Below, piece by piece: positions 45,869 to 55,112 of a DNA stretch of 64,000 bases (the stretch's first letter is position 1; every line of letters begins with the position of its first letter). The translations under genes were made by a program, and so were the position numbers. The notes beneath the pieces were generated by a model that was given only the letters and a program-made list of their open reading frames with translations, had not been told where the DNA came from and made no database searches. Source of the DNA: Brevundimonas sp. SGAir0440 (lineage in GTDB: Bacteria > Pseudomonadota > Alphaproteobacteria > Caulobacterales > Caulobacteraceae); assembly GCF_005484585.1 (NCBI RefSeq), contig NZ_CP039435.1:2976001-3040000 (forward strand), read 5' to 3'.

Positions 45869-46621
45869 TCAGACGCCCCGCTTCAGGCTGAGGTCGCTGG
45901 ACGGCGGGGGCGGAGGCGGCGGGGCCGACGGGCTGCCCAGGCGGCGCGCCACGGCGGCCTGCAGATCGTCGGCGAAGGCCTCCAGGCGCCCCGTGAACTT
46001 GCCCGCGTCGATCGAAAACTTGTTGTAGGCGATATAGGCCGGGATGGCCGCCGCCAGGCCGATGGCCGTGGCGAACAGGGCTTCAGCGATGGCCGGCGCC
46101 ACCGTGGTCAGATTGGTGTTGCCCGCCGCCGCGATCCGCCCGAACGCATTCATGATGCCCCACACCGTGCCGAACAGGCCGATGAAGGGCGAGGCCGTGG
46201 CCACCACCGACAGCACGCCCAGGCCATTCTCGATCCGCTGGCCCTCGCGCGAGATCAGGCTGTTCATCGCCTTGTCGATCCGCACCAGCAGCAGTTCGCC
46301 CTGATGTTCGTTCAACACCCCGCGCTGACGCGCCTCGCGCCAGTCCGACAGGGCGATCACCAGCATGCGCGGCAGGGCATGGTCCGGCTCGGGTCCGGCC
46401 TGGGACGCCACCTCTTCCAGCGACCGGCCCGATTGAACCGACTTTTCGAACTCGTCGGCGCGCTTATTCAGCGCCGTGAACCGAACCGCCTTGTCGATGA
46501 TGATCGTCCACGACCAGACCGAGGCCGCCGCCAGCCCGATCATCACGCTCTTGACCACCCAGTCGGCGGTCAGGAACAGCTCGACCGGGTTCATCATCGC
46601 GGCGTCGACAGGCGTGGTCAT
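45869..46621 (-). CDS. tolQ: Tol-Pal system protein TolQ
   Basis: A 250-residue ExbB/TolQ protein with three membrane helices. The conserved helix pair is seen in LGVLSVVATASPFIGLFGTVWGIMNAF and EALFATAIGLAAAIPAYIAYNKF (in parts). It assembles as the pentameric motor stator around TolR. GGAGCGCC precedes the ATG. A small unknown membrane gene lies between it and ybgC. Confidence 0.96.
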   Translation of the reverse strand: MTTPVDAAMMNPVELFLTADWVVKSVMIGLAAASVWSWTIIIDKAVRFTALNKRADEFEKSVQSGRSLEEVASQAGPEPDHALPRMLVIALSDWREARQRGVLNEHQGELLLVRIDKAMNSLISREGQRIENGLGVLSVVATASPFIGLFGTVWGIMNAFGRIAAAGNTNLTTVAPAIAEALFATAIGLAAAIPAYIAYNKFSIDAGKFTGRLEAFADDLQAAVARRLGSPSAPPPPPPPSSDLSLKRGV

Positions 46622-46750
46622 TCAGGCGCTCCGGGCGGAATCGAGATCGTCACGTCCCCTCTTCGACCGAGCGGACGTGACCATTGTGTGGCGTCCGGCC
46701 CGTTTAGCCCCGACCCGTCCGCCCGTCATCTGACAGGCGCGTCATAAGGG

Positions 46751-46765
46751 TTAACAGCGAGTTAC
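46751..46765. promoter_or_regulatory. TTAA-N7-TTAC motif upstream of tolQ
   Basis: TTAA (46751-46754), seven bases, TTAC (46762-46765), one mismatch from the CtrA consensus, in the 140-base gap before tolQ and touching the stop codon of the upstream gene. A cell-cycle-controlled promoter for tolQRAB would make biological sense, but a single motif is weak evidence. Confidence 0.35.
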
Positions 46766-47196
46766 TCGGACGCCGTCCGCCCCGCGTTCGGATCGACCGC
46801 GACCGACACGGGTGCGCCGACGCTGATGATGACGCCCTCGTGGCCTTCCTTGGCGATGGAATAGGTGGCGGCGTCCTTCAGCAGCTGCTCCTCGCACTGG
46901 CGATCGCCCGCCCGGCCCAGTTCGGCGCAGCCGCGCTTGGCCGCATCGGTCCAGCCCAGGACCCGGCGCGTCGCCGCCTCGGCCCGCTTGATCGCCGCCT
47001 CGTCCTCGGCGGCGGCCTGCGCGATCAGGGCCTGGCGCGCGCCCTGCTGGTATTGCAGCTCGGCCTGGCCCGCCATCTTGCGCTCCCAGACCTTGTAATA
47101 GGGACAGCCCACCAGCCCGCCGCCGATCAGCAGCACGAACAGCAGGATCATGACGATCACCGCGCTGGCGGACATCTTGTAGGTTTCTGCGGCCAT
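46762..47196 (-). CDS. Small membrane protein of unknown function between ybgC and tolQ
   Basis: A 144-residue protein with one N-terminal membrane helix (VIVMILLFVLLIGGGLVG, residues 13-30). An Ala/Glu-rich predicted helix follows (AELQYQQGARQALIAQAAAEDEAAIKRAEAATRR, in parts), and then a C-terminal part with CAELGRAGDRQCEEQ, giving a possible disulfide pair. I do not recognise the family. It is co-directional between two Tol-operon genes, which suggests an envelope role. AGGGG precedes the ATG. Confidence 0.7.
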   Translation of the reverse strand: MAAETYKMSASAVIVMILLFVLLIGGGLVGCPYYKVWERKMAGQAELQYQQGARQALIAQAAAEDEAAIKRAEAATRRVLGWTDAAKRGCAELGRAGDRQCEEQLLKDAATYSIAKEGHEGVIISVGAPVSVAVDPNAGRTASE

Positions 47197-47221
47197 GACG
47201 TTTCCCCTCGTTGGCGCGATC

Positions 47222-47689
47222 CTAGTCGGCGGTCCCGCCGGCCGCCAGCCACGGCGTGACCTTCTCGACCAGACCCTTCGACGGCCGTCGCGGCCGCCCG
47301 TCCAGATGGATGCACACCGCCGTCACCTCGGCGCGGCACAACACCTCGCCGGCCCGCTCCACGCTCTGGCGGATGATCAGCCGCACGCCTTTCACCTGCT
47401 CATAGACGGTGCGCACCACCAGGGCGTCGTCGATCCGCGCGGGCTTGAGATATCTGATATTTAACTCTGACACCACGAAGGCCAGCGGCTCGGCCTCCTC
47501 CAGCAGATCGGCGTGCCCCACCCCGATGGCGCGAAGAAAATCGGACCGCCCCCGCTCGAAATAGCGCACATAGTTGGCGTGATAGACCAAGCCGGTGAAA
47601 TCGGTGTCCTCGTAATAGACGCGCACCGGCAACAGGTGATCGCGCCCCTCGAAACGGCCGGCGGTGGGTTGGTCGGAGATTGCGGTCAC
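47222..47689 (-). CDS. ybgC: Tol-Pal system-associated acyl-CoA thioesterase YbgC
   Basis: A 155-residue hot-dog-fold thioesterase. The signature VYYEDTDFTGLVYHANYVRYFERGR includes the catalytic aspartate, and VVSELNIRYLKPARIDD and VRLIIRQSV follow. YbgC hydrolyses acyl-CoA or acyl-ACP and has been linked to phospholipid metabolism beside the Tol proteins. The start is a GTG at 47689 overlapping the upstream membrane-protein gene (GTGA). Confidence 0.93.
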   Translation of the reverse strand: MTAISDQPTAGRFEGRDHLLPVRVYYEDTDFTGLVYHANYVRYFERGRSDFLRAIGVGHADLLEEAEPLAFVVSELNIRYLKPARIDDALVVRTVYEQVKGVRLIIRQSVERAGEVLCRAEVTAVCIHLDGRPRRPSKGLVEKVTPWLAAGGTAD

Positions 47690-48549
47690 TGAAACCTCGT
47701 GCGTCGTGCAGTCGCCATAGCCAGTCCGATCGCGACAAGCCATCCGATCACCGGCGAAGCGCCATATCCCACCACCGGCGCCGGATAGGCGCCCAGCAGA
47801 TTGCCCGCCGACAGACCGATCCAGAACCCGGCCATGGCCAGTCCGACGGCGGCTCCGGAGCCGCGCGCGCGCCATCCCATCCAAAGAAACGGGGCCGACA
47901 GGACGACCAACGCCAGGCCCGCCGCCACGCCGAGGATCGGCGACATGGCCCAAACCGTCGGCACGACACCCTCGACATAGGGAACGCGCGGCAGCGCCTC
48001 CGAACGCGTCAGGCTCCAGAGCGCCAGAATCCAGGACAGGGCCGCCAGCGGCGCCAGCGTCTTCCACGACCCTCTCGCCGCCGTCAGCAACCCGGTCGTT
48101 CCCACCGCGAAGGCCAGGCTGGCGGCTGCGTCGAAGCCGACTCCGAACGTCAGGATCGTCAGGGCGGCGACGCCTGCCGTCCACACATCGTCTGCGTCCT
48201 GCGCCACGAGCCAGAGCAGCGGCGCGCCCAGGACTGAGGCGGGGTGGATCAGAACCGGCCCCAGCGCCAGCCAGCGATGCGCGCCCTGCATCTCCACGCC
48301 CATCGTCAGCATCAGGACGGCGACGACCAGGATCGCCGCCGCCGAGATCAACCTCGGGCCCCGGCCCGGCCGCGCCATCCGCGACGCCGCCAACAGCGCC
48401 ACCGCCCCGATCAGAAACGCCGCGGCCTGGACCGCAATCGACGCCGTCCCCGCCCCGGCCGCCCGGATCGCCAGCAGGCTGATCGCCGCCGTCGCCGCGA
48501 TCTGGGCGATCAGGGCGAGTGCTGGCCCCTTCAAACGACGACGGATCAC
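47686..48549 (-). CDS. Polytopic membrane protein of unknown function
   Basis: A 287-residue protein with about nine or ten hydrophobic helices and almost no soluble part. Polar anchors such as GVEMQGAHRWLALGPVLIHPASVLGAPLLW (in parts) resemble the SEDS-like FtsW/RodA region around their substrate-binding loop, which suggests a shortened SEDS relative, but this is tentative. The start is GTG 48549 overlapping the upstream gene (GTGA), and the end overlaps ybgC. Both links imply co-translation with ybgC. The longer open frame to 49068 is not coding. Confidence 0.7.
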   Translation of the reverse strand: MIRRRLKGPALALIAQIAATAAISLLAIRAAGAGTASIAVQAAAFLIGAVALLAASRMARPGRGPRLISAAAILVVAVLMLTMGVEMQGAHRWLALGPVLIHPASVLGAPLLWLVAQDADDVWTAGVAALTILTFGVGFDAAASLAFAVGTTGLLTAARGSWKTLAPLAALSWILALWSLTRSEALPRVPYVEGVVPTVWAMSPILGVAAGLALVVLSAPFLWMGWRARGSGAAVGLAMAGFWIGLSAGNLLGAYPAPVVGYGASPVIGWLVAIGLAMATARRTRFQ

Positions 48550-48923
48550 GGCTGGCGGTTCGGCGCGGCCATAAAGCCGGGGCAGTAGCTTTGGCGCATT
48601 TCGCGGAACTCGGTCGGCAGGGGGTCGTCGCTGAACAGGATGCGGTTGGGGATGGAGACGAAGCCCACCGCCGGTCCGCCCGCGACGCGCCCGACATAGC
48701 CGCACACCGATCGCCTTTCGCCGTTCTCGGCGTAGCGCAGCTCGGCGCCGCGCCCCGCCTGGGTGCGGATCTGGCGCATCACCCGCGCATCGGCGGGCTC
48801 GGGCGACGGGGTGTTCGCCGGCTGCATCAGCACCCAGACGCCGACCGCGCACAGGGCCAGAACCAGCGCCGCCGCGATCATCAGACGCTGCTGAAGCGGG
48901 CTGCGATGGCGCATCACCCTCAT
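48546..48923 (-). CDS. Small single-pass membrane protein of unknown function
   Basis: A 125-residue protein with a short basic N-terminus, one membrane helix (LMIAAALVLALCAVGVWVLM, residues ~14-33) and a ~90-residue periplasmic domain with AELRYAENGERRSVCGYVGR and two cysteines (C74 and C115 by rough count) that could pair. No family recognised. ATG 48923 overlaps the upstream peptidase stop (ATGA), and its stop overlaps the downstream membrane gene (GTGA). It is therefore the middle of a four-gene coupled chain ending at ybgC. Confidence 0.68.
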   Translation of the reverse strand: MRVMRHRSPLQQRLMIAAALVLALCAVGVWVLMQPANTPSPEPADARVMRQIRTQAGRGAELRYAENGERRSVCGYVGRVAGGPAVGFVSIPNRILFSDDPLPTEFREMRQSYCPGFMAAPNRQP

Positions 48924-50386
48924 GCGGCGGGCGCTTCCAGGGTGAAGTCCAGCGGCGTGTCGGCGGCGGGCAGGCAGGTTCGATCCACCGGCCTGGACGG
49001 ATCGCGCAGGAAGTCGCGCGCCATCTTGCGCGTGCAGGGGCTGGCGTTGATGACGCCGTGGGTCGCATTGGTCACGATCACGACCTGGCTGTTCGCATAG
49101 CCCTTGGCGGCGGCCTCGGTCAGCGGCGGCGGACAGCCCGGATCGATCTCGGCGGCGACGAACAGGGTCGGGATGTCGGTCTGGACCGGCAGGTTCTCGA
49201 TCGGCGCCGCCGGCCGTTCGCCCACCGCCGCGCAGACGTCGAACAGCCGCGACAGCGACGGGACCAGCACCTCGGCGACCGGATCGCCCGCCGCCCCGGC
49301 CGCCAGCCGCGCCTTGGATTCGAACGGCAGTTCTTCCTTGCACAGATGGGCCATGTGCTGGCCCTCGAAATAATAGGTCCGGTCCTCGGCGATCTCGGCG
49401 ACCGGCGTCAGGTCGCCGGCGATGATCTTGTCCAGATCGACCGGCAGGCTGCGCACCCCCGCCGCGCTATAGGTCGTGTCCATCAGGAAGGCCGACAGGT
49501 CGTCGACGTTGAAGTTGCGCCGGTCCTTGCCTGTCACCGGACCGGCCAGCCATTTGCGCGCCTCGGCCTCGAACCGCGCCTGAAGGTCCGGATGCTGCGC
49601 CGCGCAGGCCGGCTGGGCCGCGCATTTGGCCAGGATGATCTTGACCGCCGCCGACACCTGTTCGGGCGTGCCGACGGCCCAGTTGCCCTCTGGCGGCCAG
49701 GGGCTGTCCATCACGGCGGCGCGCACGATCTGGGGCTGATGGGTGATGACCGCCGCCTCGATGCGTGGCCCGTACGATCCGCCCCACAGATCGATCTTGT
49801 CCAGACCCAGGGCCTGGGCCATGTCCTTCACATCGTCGGCGATGGCGGCGGCGTTGTACTGGTTCAGGTCGATCCCTTGCGCCTGATAGCCCTTCAGACA
49901 GGCGATCAGCCCGTCGCGATCCTTGTCGGACGGCGGCCCCGCATCGGTCAGCTCGACGCCTGGACAGTCCATCGACGGGTTGCTCGCGCCGCCGCCCCGC
50001 TGGTCGAACAAGATCACGTCCTGATCCACCGCAAAGGCTTCCGGATTGCGACGCAGCGCCGCCAGCATCCGTCCCGCCCCCGGCGTCAGGGCGCCGCCCG
50101 GCCCGCCGTGGAACATCACCATCGGCGGCAGCGTCTGACCCGAGGCGTCCTTGTAGGGCGCGCTGGCCTTGAAGATGACCACCGCGATATCGATACGCCG
50201 ATCGCTGACCGAGCCGTCGCGCGCCTCGTCCACCGTCAGGGTTCCGCACCGCACCTCGCGCAGACCCGTCGGCCAATCACCGGGACAGGGCTTGTCGGTG
50301 AAGACGGGGGCCGCCGCCCTCGCAGGCGGCGCCAGACCGGTCAGGCCGGCCGCAAACGCCATCACGGCCAGGGTGCGCAGGATCAT
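48920..50386 (-). CDS. Secreted alpha/beta-hydrolase peptidase (TAP/prolyl aminopeptidase-like)
   Basis: A 488-residue protein with a signal peptide (residues 1-25, ending PPARAAA). The alpha/beta hydrolase has the oxyanion segment HGGPGG (93-98), nucleophile Ser204 in WGGSYG, a probable acid in AAEIDPGCPP and a histidine in NATHGVI. The C-terminal TAP-like domain carries paired cysteines. Such enzymes remove N-terminal amino acids or tripeptides outside the cytoplasm. It follows ruvB by 57 bases and is coupled to the next small membrane gene. Real substrate unknown. Confidence 0.85.
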   Translation of the reverse strand: MILRTLAVMAFAAGLTGLAPPARAAAPVFTDKPCPGDWPTGLREVRCGTLTVDEARDGSVSDRRIDIAVVIFKASAPYKDASGQTLPPMVMFHGGPGGALTPGAGRMLAALRRNPEAFAVDQDVILFDQRGGGASNPSMDCPGVELTDAGPPSDKDRDGLIACLKGYQAQGIDLNQYNAAAIADDVKDMAQALGLDKIDLWGGSYGPRIEAAVITHQPQIVRAAVMDSPWPPEGNWAVGTPEQVSAAVKIILAKCAAQPACAAQHPDLQARFEAEARKWLAGPVTGKDRRNFNVDDLSAFLMDTTYSAAGVRSLPVDLDKIIAGDLTPVAEIAEDRTYYFEGQHMAHLCKEELPFESKARLAAGAAGDPVAEVLVPSLSRLFDVCAAVGERPAAPIENLPVQTDIPTLFVAAEIDPGCPPPLTEAAAKGYANSQVVIVTNATHGVINASPCTRKMARDFLRDPSRPVDRTCLPAADTPLDFTLEAPAA

Positions 50387-50443
50387 GGGACGACGGCTCC
50401 GGTTCTCCCCCAGCAAACCCCCGCCCGCCTCGCTTGGCAACGC

Positions 50444-51475
50444 CTATTCGAACAGGTCGCCCGGCACGGGTCCGGCGGCGAGTTGCGCCGGCGCGCTGAG
50501 GCCGAGATGCGCATAGGCCTTGGCGCAGGCCATGCGGCCGCGCGGGGTGCGCATGATGAAGCCCTGTTGCAGCAGATAGGGTTCGATCACGTCCTCGACC
50601 GCGTCGCGCGCCTCGGCGATGGCGGCCGCCAGGGTGTCCATCCCCACCGGCCCGCCGCCATAGTTCTCGATCAACGCCTTCAGGAACCGCCGGTCCAGGC
50701 TGTCCAGCCCGGCCTCGTCCACCTCCAGCCGCGCCAGCGCCCGCGCCGCCACCAGTTTCGAAATCGTCTCGGCGCCTTCGGCCGAGGCGAAATCCCGCAC
50801 CCGGCGCAGCAGACGCCCGGCGATGCGCGGCGTGCCGCGCGCCCGCGACGCGATCTCGCGCGCGCCGGCCTCGTCGATCCCCGCGCCCATCTTGCGCGCC
50901 GTGCCGCGCACCACCGCGGTCAGTTCGTCGGGGGTGTAGAACTCCAATCGCAGCGGAATGCCGAAGCGGTCCCTCAGCGGCGTGGCCAACAGGCCCGCCC
51001 GCGTCGTCGCCCCCACCAGGGTGAACGGCGCCAGATCGATCCGCACCGAGCGCGCCGATGGCCCCTCGCCGATGATCAGGTCCAGCACATGATCCTCCAT
51101 GGCCGGATACAGGATCTCCTCGACCTGGGGGCTCAAGCGGTGGATCTCGTCGATGAACAGGACGTCGCGCGGCTCGAGGTTGGTCAGGATCGCCGCCAGA
51201 TCGCCCGCCTTGGCCAGGATCGGCCCGGAGGTCGCACGGAACCCCACGCCCAGCTCGCGCGAGACGATCTGCGCCAGCGTCGTCTTGCCCAGTCCCGGCG
51301 GTCCGAACAGCAGCACATGGTCCAGCGCCTCGGCCCGCCCGCGCGCCGCATCGATGAAGACCTTCAGATTGCCCTTGGCCTGCGACTGGCCGACGAACTC
51401 CGACAAGGTCTGCGGCCGCAGCGCGCGATCGAAGGATTCGCCGGTCTCGGCCTCGGGGGAGATGACGCGGGTCAT
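50444..51475 (-). CDS. ruvB: Holliday junction branch-migration helicase RuvB
   Basis: A 343-residue AAA+ motor. It has Walker A GPPGLGKT (58-65), Walker [28 protein letters not shown] with the sensor and arginine-finger region, and the C-terminal winged-helix domain ending in the [17 protein letters not shown] segment. RuvB hexamers drive branch migration with RuvA. A 172-base tandem/inverted repeat separates it from ruvA, so coupling with ruvCA is broken. Confidence 0.97.
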   Translation of the reverse strand: MTRVISPEAETGESFDRALRPQTLSEFVGQSQAKGNLKVFIDAARGRAEALDHVLLFGPPGLGKTTLAQIVSRELGVGFRATSGPILAKAGDLAAILTNLEPRDVLFIDEIHRLSPQVEEILYPAMEDHVLDLIIGEGPSARSVRIDLAPFTLVGATTRAGLLATPLRDRFGIPLRLEFYTPDELTAVVRGTARKMGAGIDEAGAREIASRARGTPRIAGRLLRRVRDFASAEGAETISKLVAARALARLEVDEAGLDSLDRRFLKALIENYGGGPVGMDTLAAAIAEARDAVEDVIEPYLLQQGFIMRTPRGRMACAKAYAHLGLSAPAQLAAGPVPGDLFE

Positions 51476-51484
51476 GGCTGGCCC

Positions 51485-51651
51485 GAGTGGCGAGTGGCGA
51501 GTGGCGAGTGAAGAGTGAAGAGTGAGCCGGGAAGTGAGCGCAGAGGTGAGCCGATCCGAAAGACCGCAGACGCGTCGCAGCTCACCTCTTGCTCACTAGC
51601 ACTTCTCACTTCTCGCCACTCGCCACTCGCCACTCGCCACTCCCTTCTCAC
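51485..51651. repeat. Inverted tandem-repeat array between ruvA and ruvB
   Basis: The left side carries three GAGTGGC units followed by GAGTGAA units (51485-51526). The right side carries the complementary series, four CGCCACT units (about 51613-51643). Nearer the centre, GAGGTGAGC (51543-51551) pairs with GCTCACCTC (51580-51588). The whole array can fold into one long cruciform or hairpin. It fills the gap and reaches the end of ruvA. No coding potential is seen. Confidence 0.8.
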
Positions 51652-52265
51652 CGCCCCAACTCCTGCAGCGCCGCGCGGATCACCGCCGACAGCTCCGCCT
51701 CTTCGCCCAGACGAATCAACGCCTGATCCACGGCCCGACGCGCATTGACCTCGGCGACGCCCAGCCCAAGCAAGGCCGACACGGTCTCGCCGGTGATGGA
51801 CGGAACGGGCGGTGCGATCTCGACGTGCATGCCAGGTGCGACGGGTGCAAAGCTGGCGTCGCCCAACGCCTTGCCCTTCAGCTCGGTCACGATCCGCAGC
51901 GCCAGCTTGGGCCCCACGCCGTTGGCCCGCGCCACCGCCGCCTTGTCCTCGCGCGCCACCGCCGACGCCAGTTCGCCGGGCGGCAGAACGTCCAGCACGG
52001 CCAACGCCGCCTTGGGCCCCACGCCCTGAATGGCCAGCAGGGTCGTGAAGGCCCGCCGCTCATCGCGCGTCAGAAATCCATACAGGCGCGGCCCCGCATC
52101 CTCGCTCCACTGCGAATGGACATGCACCGTCGCCTCGTCGCCCGGCGCCGGCAGCCGCCCCAGCGTCCGCGCCCCGCACGACACGACATAGCCCACGCCG
52201 GCACAGTCGATCAGGCATTCCGCCTCGCCGACCTCGGCCAGCACGCCTCTCAACCGCCCGATCAC
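51648..52265 (-). CDS. ruvA: Holliday junction DNA-binding protein RuvA
   Basis: A 205-residue protein with an N-terminal OB-fold ([28 protein letters not shown] in parts), helix-hairpin-helix segments [20 protein letters not shown] and [18 protein letters not shown], and the flexible C-terminal RuvB-binding domain ([22 protein letters not shown]). It tetramerises on four-way junctions. The start is a GTG overlapping the ruvC stop (GTGA). Confidence 0.96.
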   Translation of the reverse strand: MIGRLRGVLAEVGEAECLIDCAGVGYVVSCGARTLGRLPAPGDEATVHVHSQWSEDAGPRLYGFLTRDERRAFTTLLAIQGVGPKAALAVLDVLPPGELASAVAREDKAAVARANGVGPKLALRIVTELKGKALGDASFAPVAPGMHVEIAPPVPSITGETVSALLGLGVAEVNARRAVDQALIRLGEEAELSAVIRAALQELGR

Positions 52266-52780
52266 GCCGCCCCCCGGTGCATCGCTTCCAGCAAGGACCG
52301 CTTCCTCAGTTGCGCATGGGTGATCGCAACCGCCAGGGCGTCGGCCGCATCCGCCTTCACCTCGCCCGCGGTCGGCAGCAGCCGTTTGACCATGAAGGCG
52401 ATCTGGCTCTTGTCGGCATGGCCTGCGCCCACCACCGCCTTCTTGATCAGGTTCGGCGAATATTCCGCCACCGTCAGACCCGCCTTGGCCGGGGCCAGCA
52501 TCACCGCCGCCCGCGCGTGACCCAGCTTCAGCGTCGAGGACGGGTTCACATTGACGAACACCTCTTCCACCGCCGCCTCCTCACAGCCGTGGTCGGCGCA
52601 GATCGCTCCCAGCGCCTCGAACAGATGCAGCAGCCGCTCGCTGAACGGCGCGGCCTCGGGCGGCGCCACGACCCCGTGCGCGATCCAGCGCAGGCGCGCA
52701 CCGTCGGACGTGATCACGCCCCAGCCGGTGCGTCGCAGACCGGGGTCCAGGCCGATGATTCTGACAGGTTCGTTCGCCAT
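52262..52780 (-). CDS. ruvC: Crossover junction endodeoxyribonuclease RuvC
   Basis: A 172-residue Holliday-junction resolvase with an RNase H-like fold. The first catalytic aspartate lies in [14 protein letters not shown]; further acidic residues are in [11 protein letters not shown] and the C-terminal [15 protein letters not shown]. It cuts symmetrically at the junction handled by RuvAB. GAGGGGAACGG precedes the ATG. Gene order yebC, then ruvC-ruvA-ruvB, is interrupted here by two unrelated genes (52827-54117). Confidence 0.96.
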   Translation of the reverse strand: MANEPVRIIGLDPGLRRTGWGVITSDGARLRWIAHGVVAPPEAAPFSERLLHLFEALGAICADHGCEEAAVEEVFVNVNPSSTLKLGHARAAVMLAPAKAGLTVAEYSPNLIKKAVVGAGHADKSQIAFMVKRLLPTAGEVKADAADALAVAITHAQLRKRSLLEAMHRGAA

Positions 52781-52826
52781 CCGTTCCCCTCATGCCGCAA
52801 AGAGGGTTATCGGGCAATAAACGGTT

Positions 52827-53522
52827 TCAGTCGTCGCGCGGGTCCAGGCTGTAGGCGACCACGCCCGGTATGGCGCACAGCTGTTCCGCCAGCCGCTTCA
52901 GCTGGCTTTCCTCGGCTGCCTTCAATCGCCAGGTCCGTCGAACGGTCTGGCCATCGATCAGCTCGAACCGGTCGTGTCGCGCGTCCGCATCGATGGCTTT
53001 CAGCGCCGCCTCGATCGCCGGCTCGGGCGAAGCTTCGCGCCGTTCCCAGCAGACTTCGGCGTCCACGACCGTGCGCGCCGGCAAACGCCCGCTGATCAGC
53101 TTCAGCCCGATCAGGATCAGGGCCGTGACCACCGTCGCCGCCGCGCCCAGCGCATAAAGGCCGGCCCCGAATAAAATGCCGATCGCCGAGGTGATCCACA
53201 GCGACGCCGCCGTGGTCAGCCCATGGATCGAAAACCCGGTGCGGAAGATTACCCCGGCGCACAGGAACCCGATCCCCGTCAGCACGCCGTGCGCCATCCG
53301 CGTCGGGTCTGTGACGATGTTCTCGTCGGGCAGGGCGCGGAACGCCCAGTCCGCCTGCGACATGGCCGCCAGCATCAGCAGGGCCGACGCCAGGCTGACC
53401 AGGATGTGCGTTCGCAGGCCCGCCGCCCGGCCTCGCCATTCGCGCTCGAAACCGATGACCCCGCCCGCGATCACCGCGCCGAGGATCGGCAGGACGGCGC
53501 CTTCCAGACTACCCAGATTCAT
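52827..53522 (-). CDS. MgtC/SapB family membrane protein
   Basis: A 231-residue protein with an N-terminal MgtC domain of four or five helices: GAVIAGGVIGFEREWRGRAAGLRTHILVSLASALLML (in parts), GVLTGIGFLCAGVIF and SIHGLTTAASLWITSAIGI. A soluble ~85-residue C-terminal ACT-like region follows. MgtC-type proteins support growth in low magnesium and can act on the ATP synthase. The conserved arginine and aspartate positions are intact. It lies between ruvC and a hemerythrin gene. Confidence 0.9.
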   Translation of the reverse strand: MNLGSLEGAVLPILGAVIAGGVIGFEREWRGRAAGLRTHILVSLASALLMLAAMSQADWAFRALPDENIVTDPTRMAHGVLTGIGFLCAGVIFRTGFSIHGLTTAASLWITSAIGILFGAGLYALGAAATVVTALILIGLKLISGRLPARTVVDAEVCWERREASPEPAIEAALKAIDADARHDRFELIDGQTVRRTWRLKAAEESQLKRLAEQLCAIPGVVAYSLDPRDD

Positions 53523-53598
53523 CCGCGCTCAACGACGGGCCGAGCGCGGATGTTCCTTTCACGGACGATGCTGCGACATCGTGGTCGCAGCGACCGCC

Positions 53599-54117
53599 TC
53601 AGCCGTGCTTTTCGATATAGGTCTCCGGGTCCTTGTTCACCGGCTTGACGCCGGTGATGTACTCGGCCTCGAAGGCGGCGAACTTGACCGCCAGCGCATG
53701 GCGCGTCTCGACGTCGGCGTTCATGCGGAAGTCAGTCAGCCCCTGCCGCTCTTCCTCGCCCATGTGTTTGGAGTTGACGACGTTCGCCTCGCCCACGGCG
53801 TCGAACCAGGCCTTGGTGCCGACCTTGTGCTTTTCGACCGCCTTGACCGCGTCGCGCAGCTTGTTGTGATCCTCGATGGCGTCTTCGGTCTCGCCCTCGA
53901 CCGTGCCGTCCTCGGCGTCGTTGGCGCCCTCGCCCTGCTTCAGCAGCTCGGGATAGAAGAGCCGCTCCTCGGCCTCGGCGTGCACATCCAGGAACGCCGA
54001 CAACCGCGACCAGACGGCGCTCAGCGCATCGGTGTCCTTGGGGTCGATCTGTTCAATGATCGCAAACAGCCGACGCTGTTCGGCATGGTCGTCGAGGATC
54101 AGCTGGGTGATGTCCAT
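53599..54117 (-). CDS. Hemerythrin HHE domain protein
   Basis: A 172-residue four-helix HHE protein. Candidate iron ligands are seen in LDDHAEQRRLF, VHAEAEERLFYPEL, AIEDHNKLRDA and SKHMGEEERQ. A non-haem di-iron site could bind oxygen or nitric oxide, and relatives act in nitrosative-stress repair or oxygen sensing. GGAG precedes the ATG. No partner gene is adjacent, so its role is inferred from the fold only. Confidence 0.88.
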   Translation of the reverse strand: MDITQLILDDHAEQRRLFAIIEQIDPKDTDALSAVWSRLSAFLDVHAEAEERLFYPELLKQGEGANDAEDGTVEGETEDAIEDHNKLRDAVKAVEKHKVGTKAWFDAVGEANVVNSKHMGEEERQGLTDFRMNADVETRHALAVKFAAFEAEYITGVKPVNKDPETYIEKHG

Positions 54118-54201
54118 AGGGGGCTCCAGGCGTAACGGTGAAGCCTCGTTACGCCCGGCGCACGACCCGGTTCCGTGCGAACGACTCGCGGTCGTTCGGG
54201 A

Positions 54202-54975
54202 TCAGCCCGCGTATTTGGCCGCGTCCTCGTCGGAGATGTCCTCGTTCGAATAGACCGCCGACACGTCGTCCTCGGCGTCCAGCGCGTCCAGCAGCTTGAA
54301 CAGGGTGCCGACGGCCTCGCCGGTCACCGGCACTTCGGACTGCGGCTTCCACACGATGGCGGTGGACTTGGGATCGCCCAGCACCTTGGACATGGCCTCG
54401 GCCACGTCGTTCAGGTCTTCGAAGGCGGTCCAGATCGTGTGGCCCGGCGCGTCCTCATAGATGTCGGGCTTGACCAAGTCGCTCTCGACGTCCTGGGCGC
54501 CGGCCTCGATGGCGGCCTCCATCACGGCGTCTTCAGAACCGGCCTCGGCGGCGTAGGTGATCTTGCCGACCTTGTCCCACATGAAGGCGACCGAGTTCAT
54601 CTCGCTCAGGGCGCCACCGTTCTTCTTGAAGGCCGCGCCGATGTTGGACGCCGCGCGGTTGCGGTTGTCGGTCAAGGCTTCGACGATGATGCCCACGCCG
54701 CCCGGACCCCGGCCCTCGTAGCGGACCTCTTCCATCGTATCGACGTCGCCGCCGGAGGCCTTGTTGATGGCGCGCTGGATCACGTCCTTGGGCAGGCTTT
54801 CGGCCTTGGCGTTGTTGACCGCCAGGCGCAGGCGCGGGTTGGCCGCCGGATCCGGCAAGCCCGACTTGGCCGCCACGGTGATGTCGCGCGACAGTTTGGA
54901 GAACAGCTTGGAGCGCTGCGCATCGGCGCGCCCCTTGCGGTGCATGATGTTCTTGAATTTCGAGTGGCCGGCCAT
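54202..54975 (-). CDS. yebC: YebC/PmpR family protein
   Basis: A 257-residue protein beginning with the invariant [18 protein letters not shown], followed by [44 protein letters not shown] and [18 protein letters not shown]. It has the usual three-domain YebC length. Members have been described as transcription regulators and, more recently, as factors helping ribosomes through difficult sequences. It is commonly upstream of ruvC. Confidence 0.94.
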   Translation of the reverse strand: MAGHSKFKNIMHRKGRADAQRSKLFSKLSRDITVAAKSGLPDPAANPRLRLAVNNAKAESLPKDVIQRAINKASGGDVDTMEEVRYEGRGPGGVGIIVEALTDNRNRAASNIGAAFKKNGGALSEMNSVAFMWDKVGKITYAAEAGSEDAVMEAAIEAGAQDVESDLVKPDIYEDAPGHTIWTAFEDLNDVAEAMSKVLGDPKSTAIVWKPQSEVPVTGEAVGTLFKLLDALDAEDDVSAVYSNEDISDEDAAKYAG

Positions 54976-55112
54976 GGGATCGTCTTTGAGCGTTCTGAAC
55001 CTGAGCGGGCGGTCCTAAACGAAGAGCGTCATCCTGTCACGATAGGCAGCGGGGGTGGAACCTCGACCGTTTGGGCGTATTGATCCGGGCGAGACAGACG
55101 GAGCGTAAAGTC

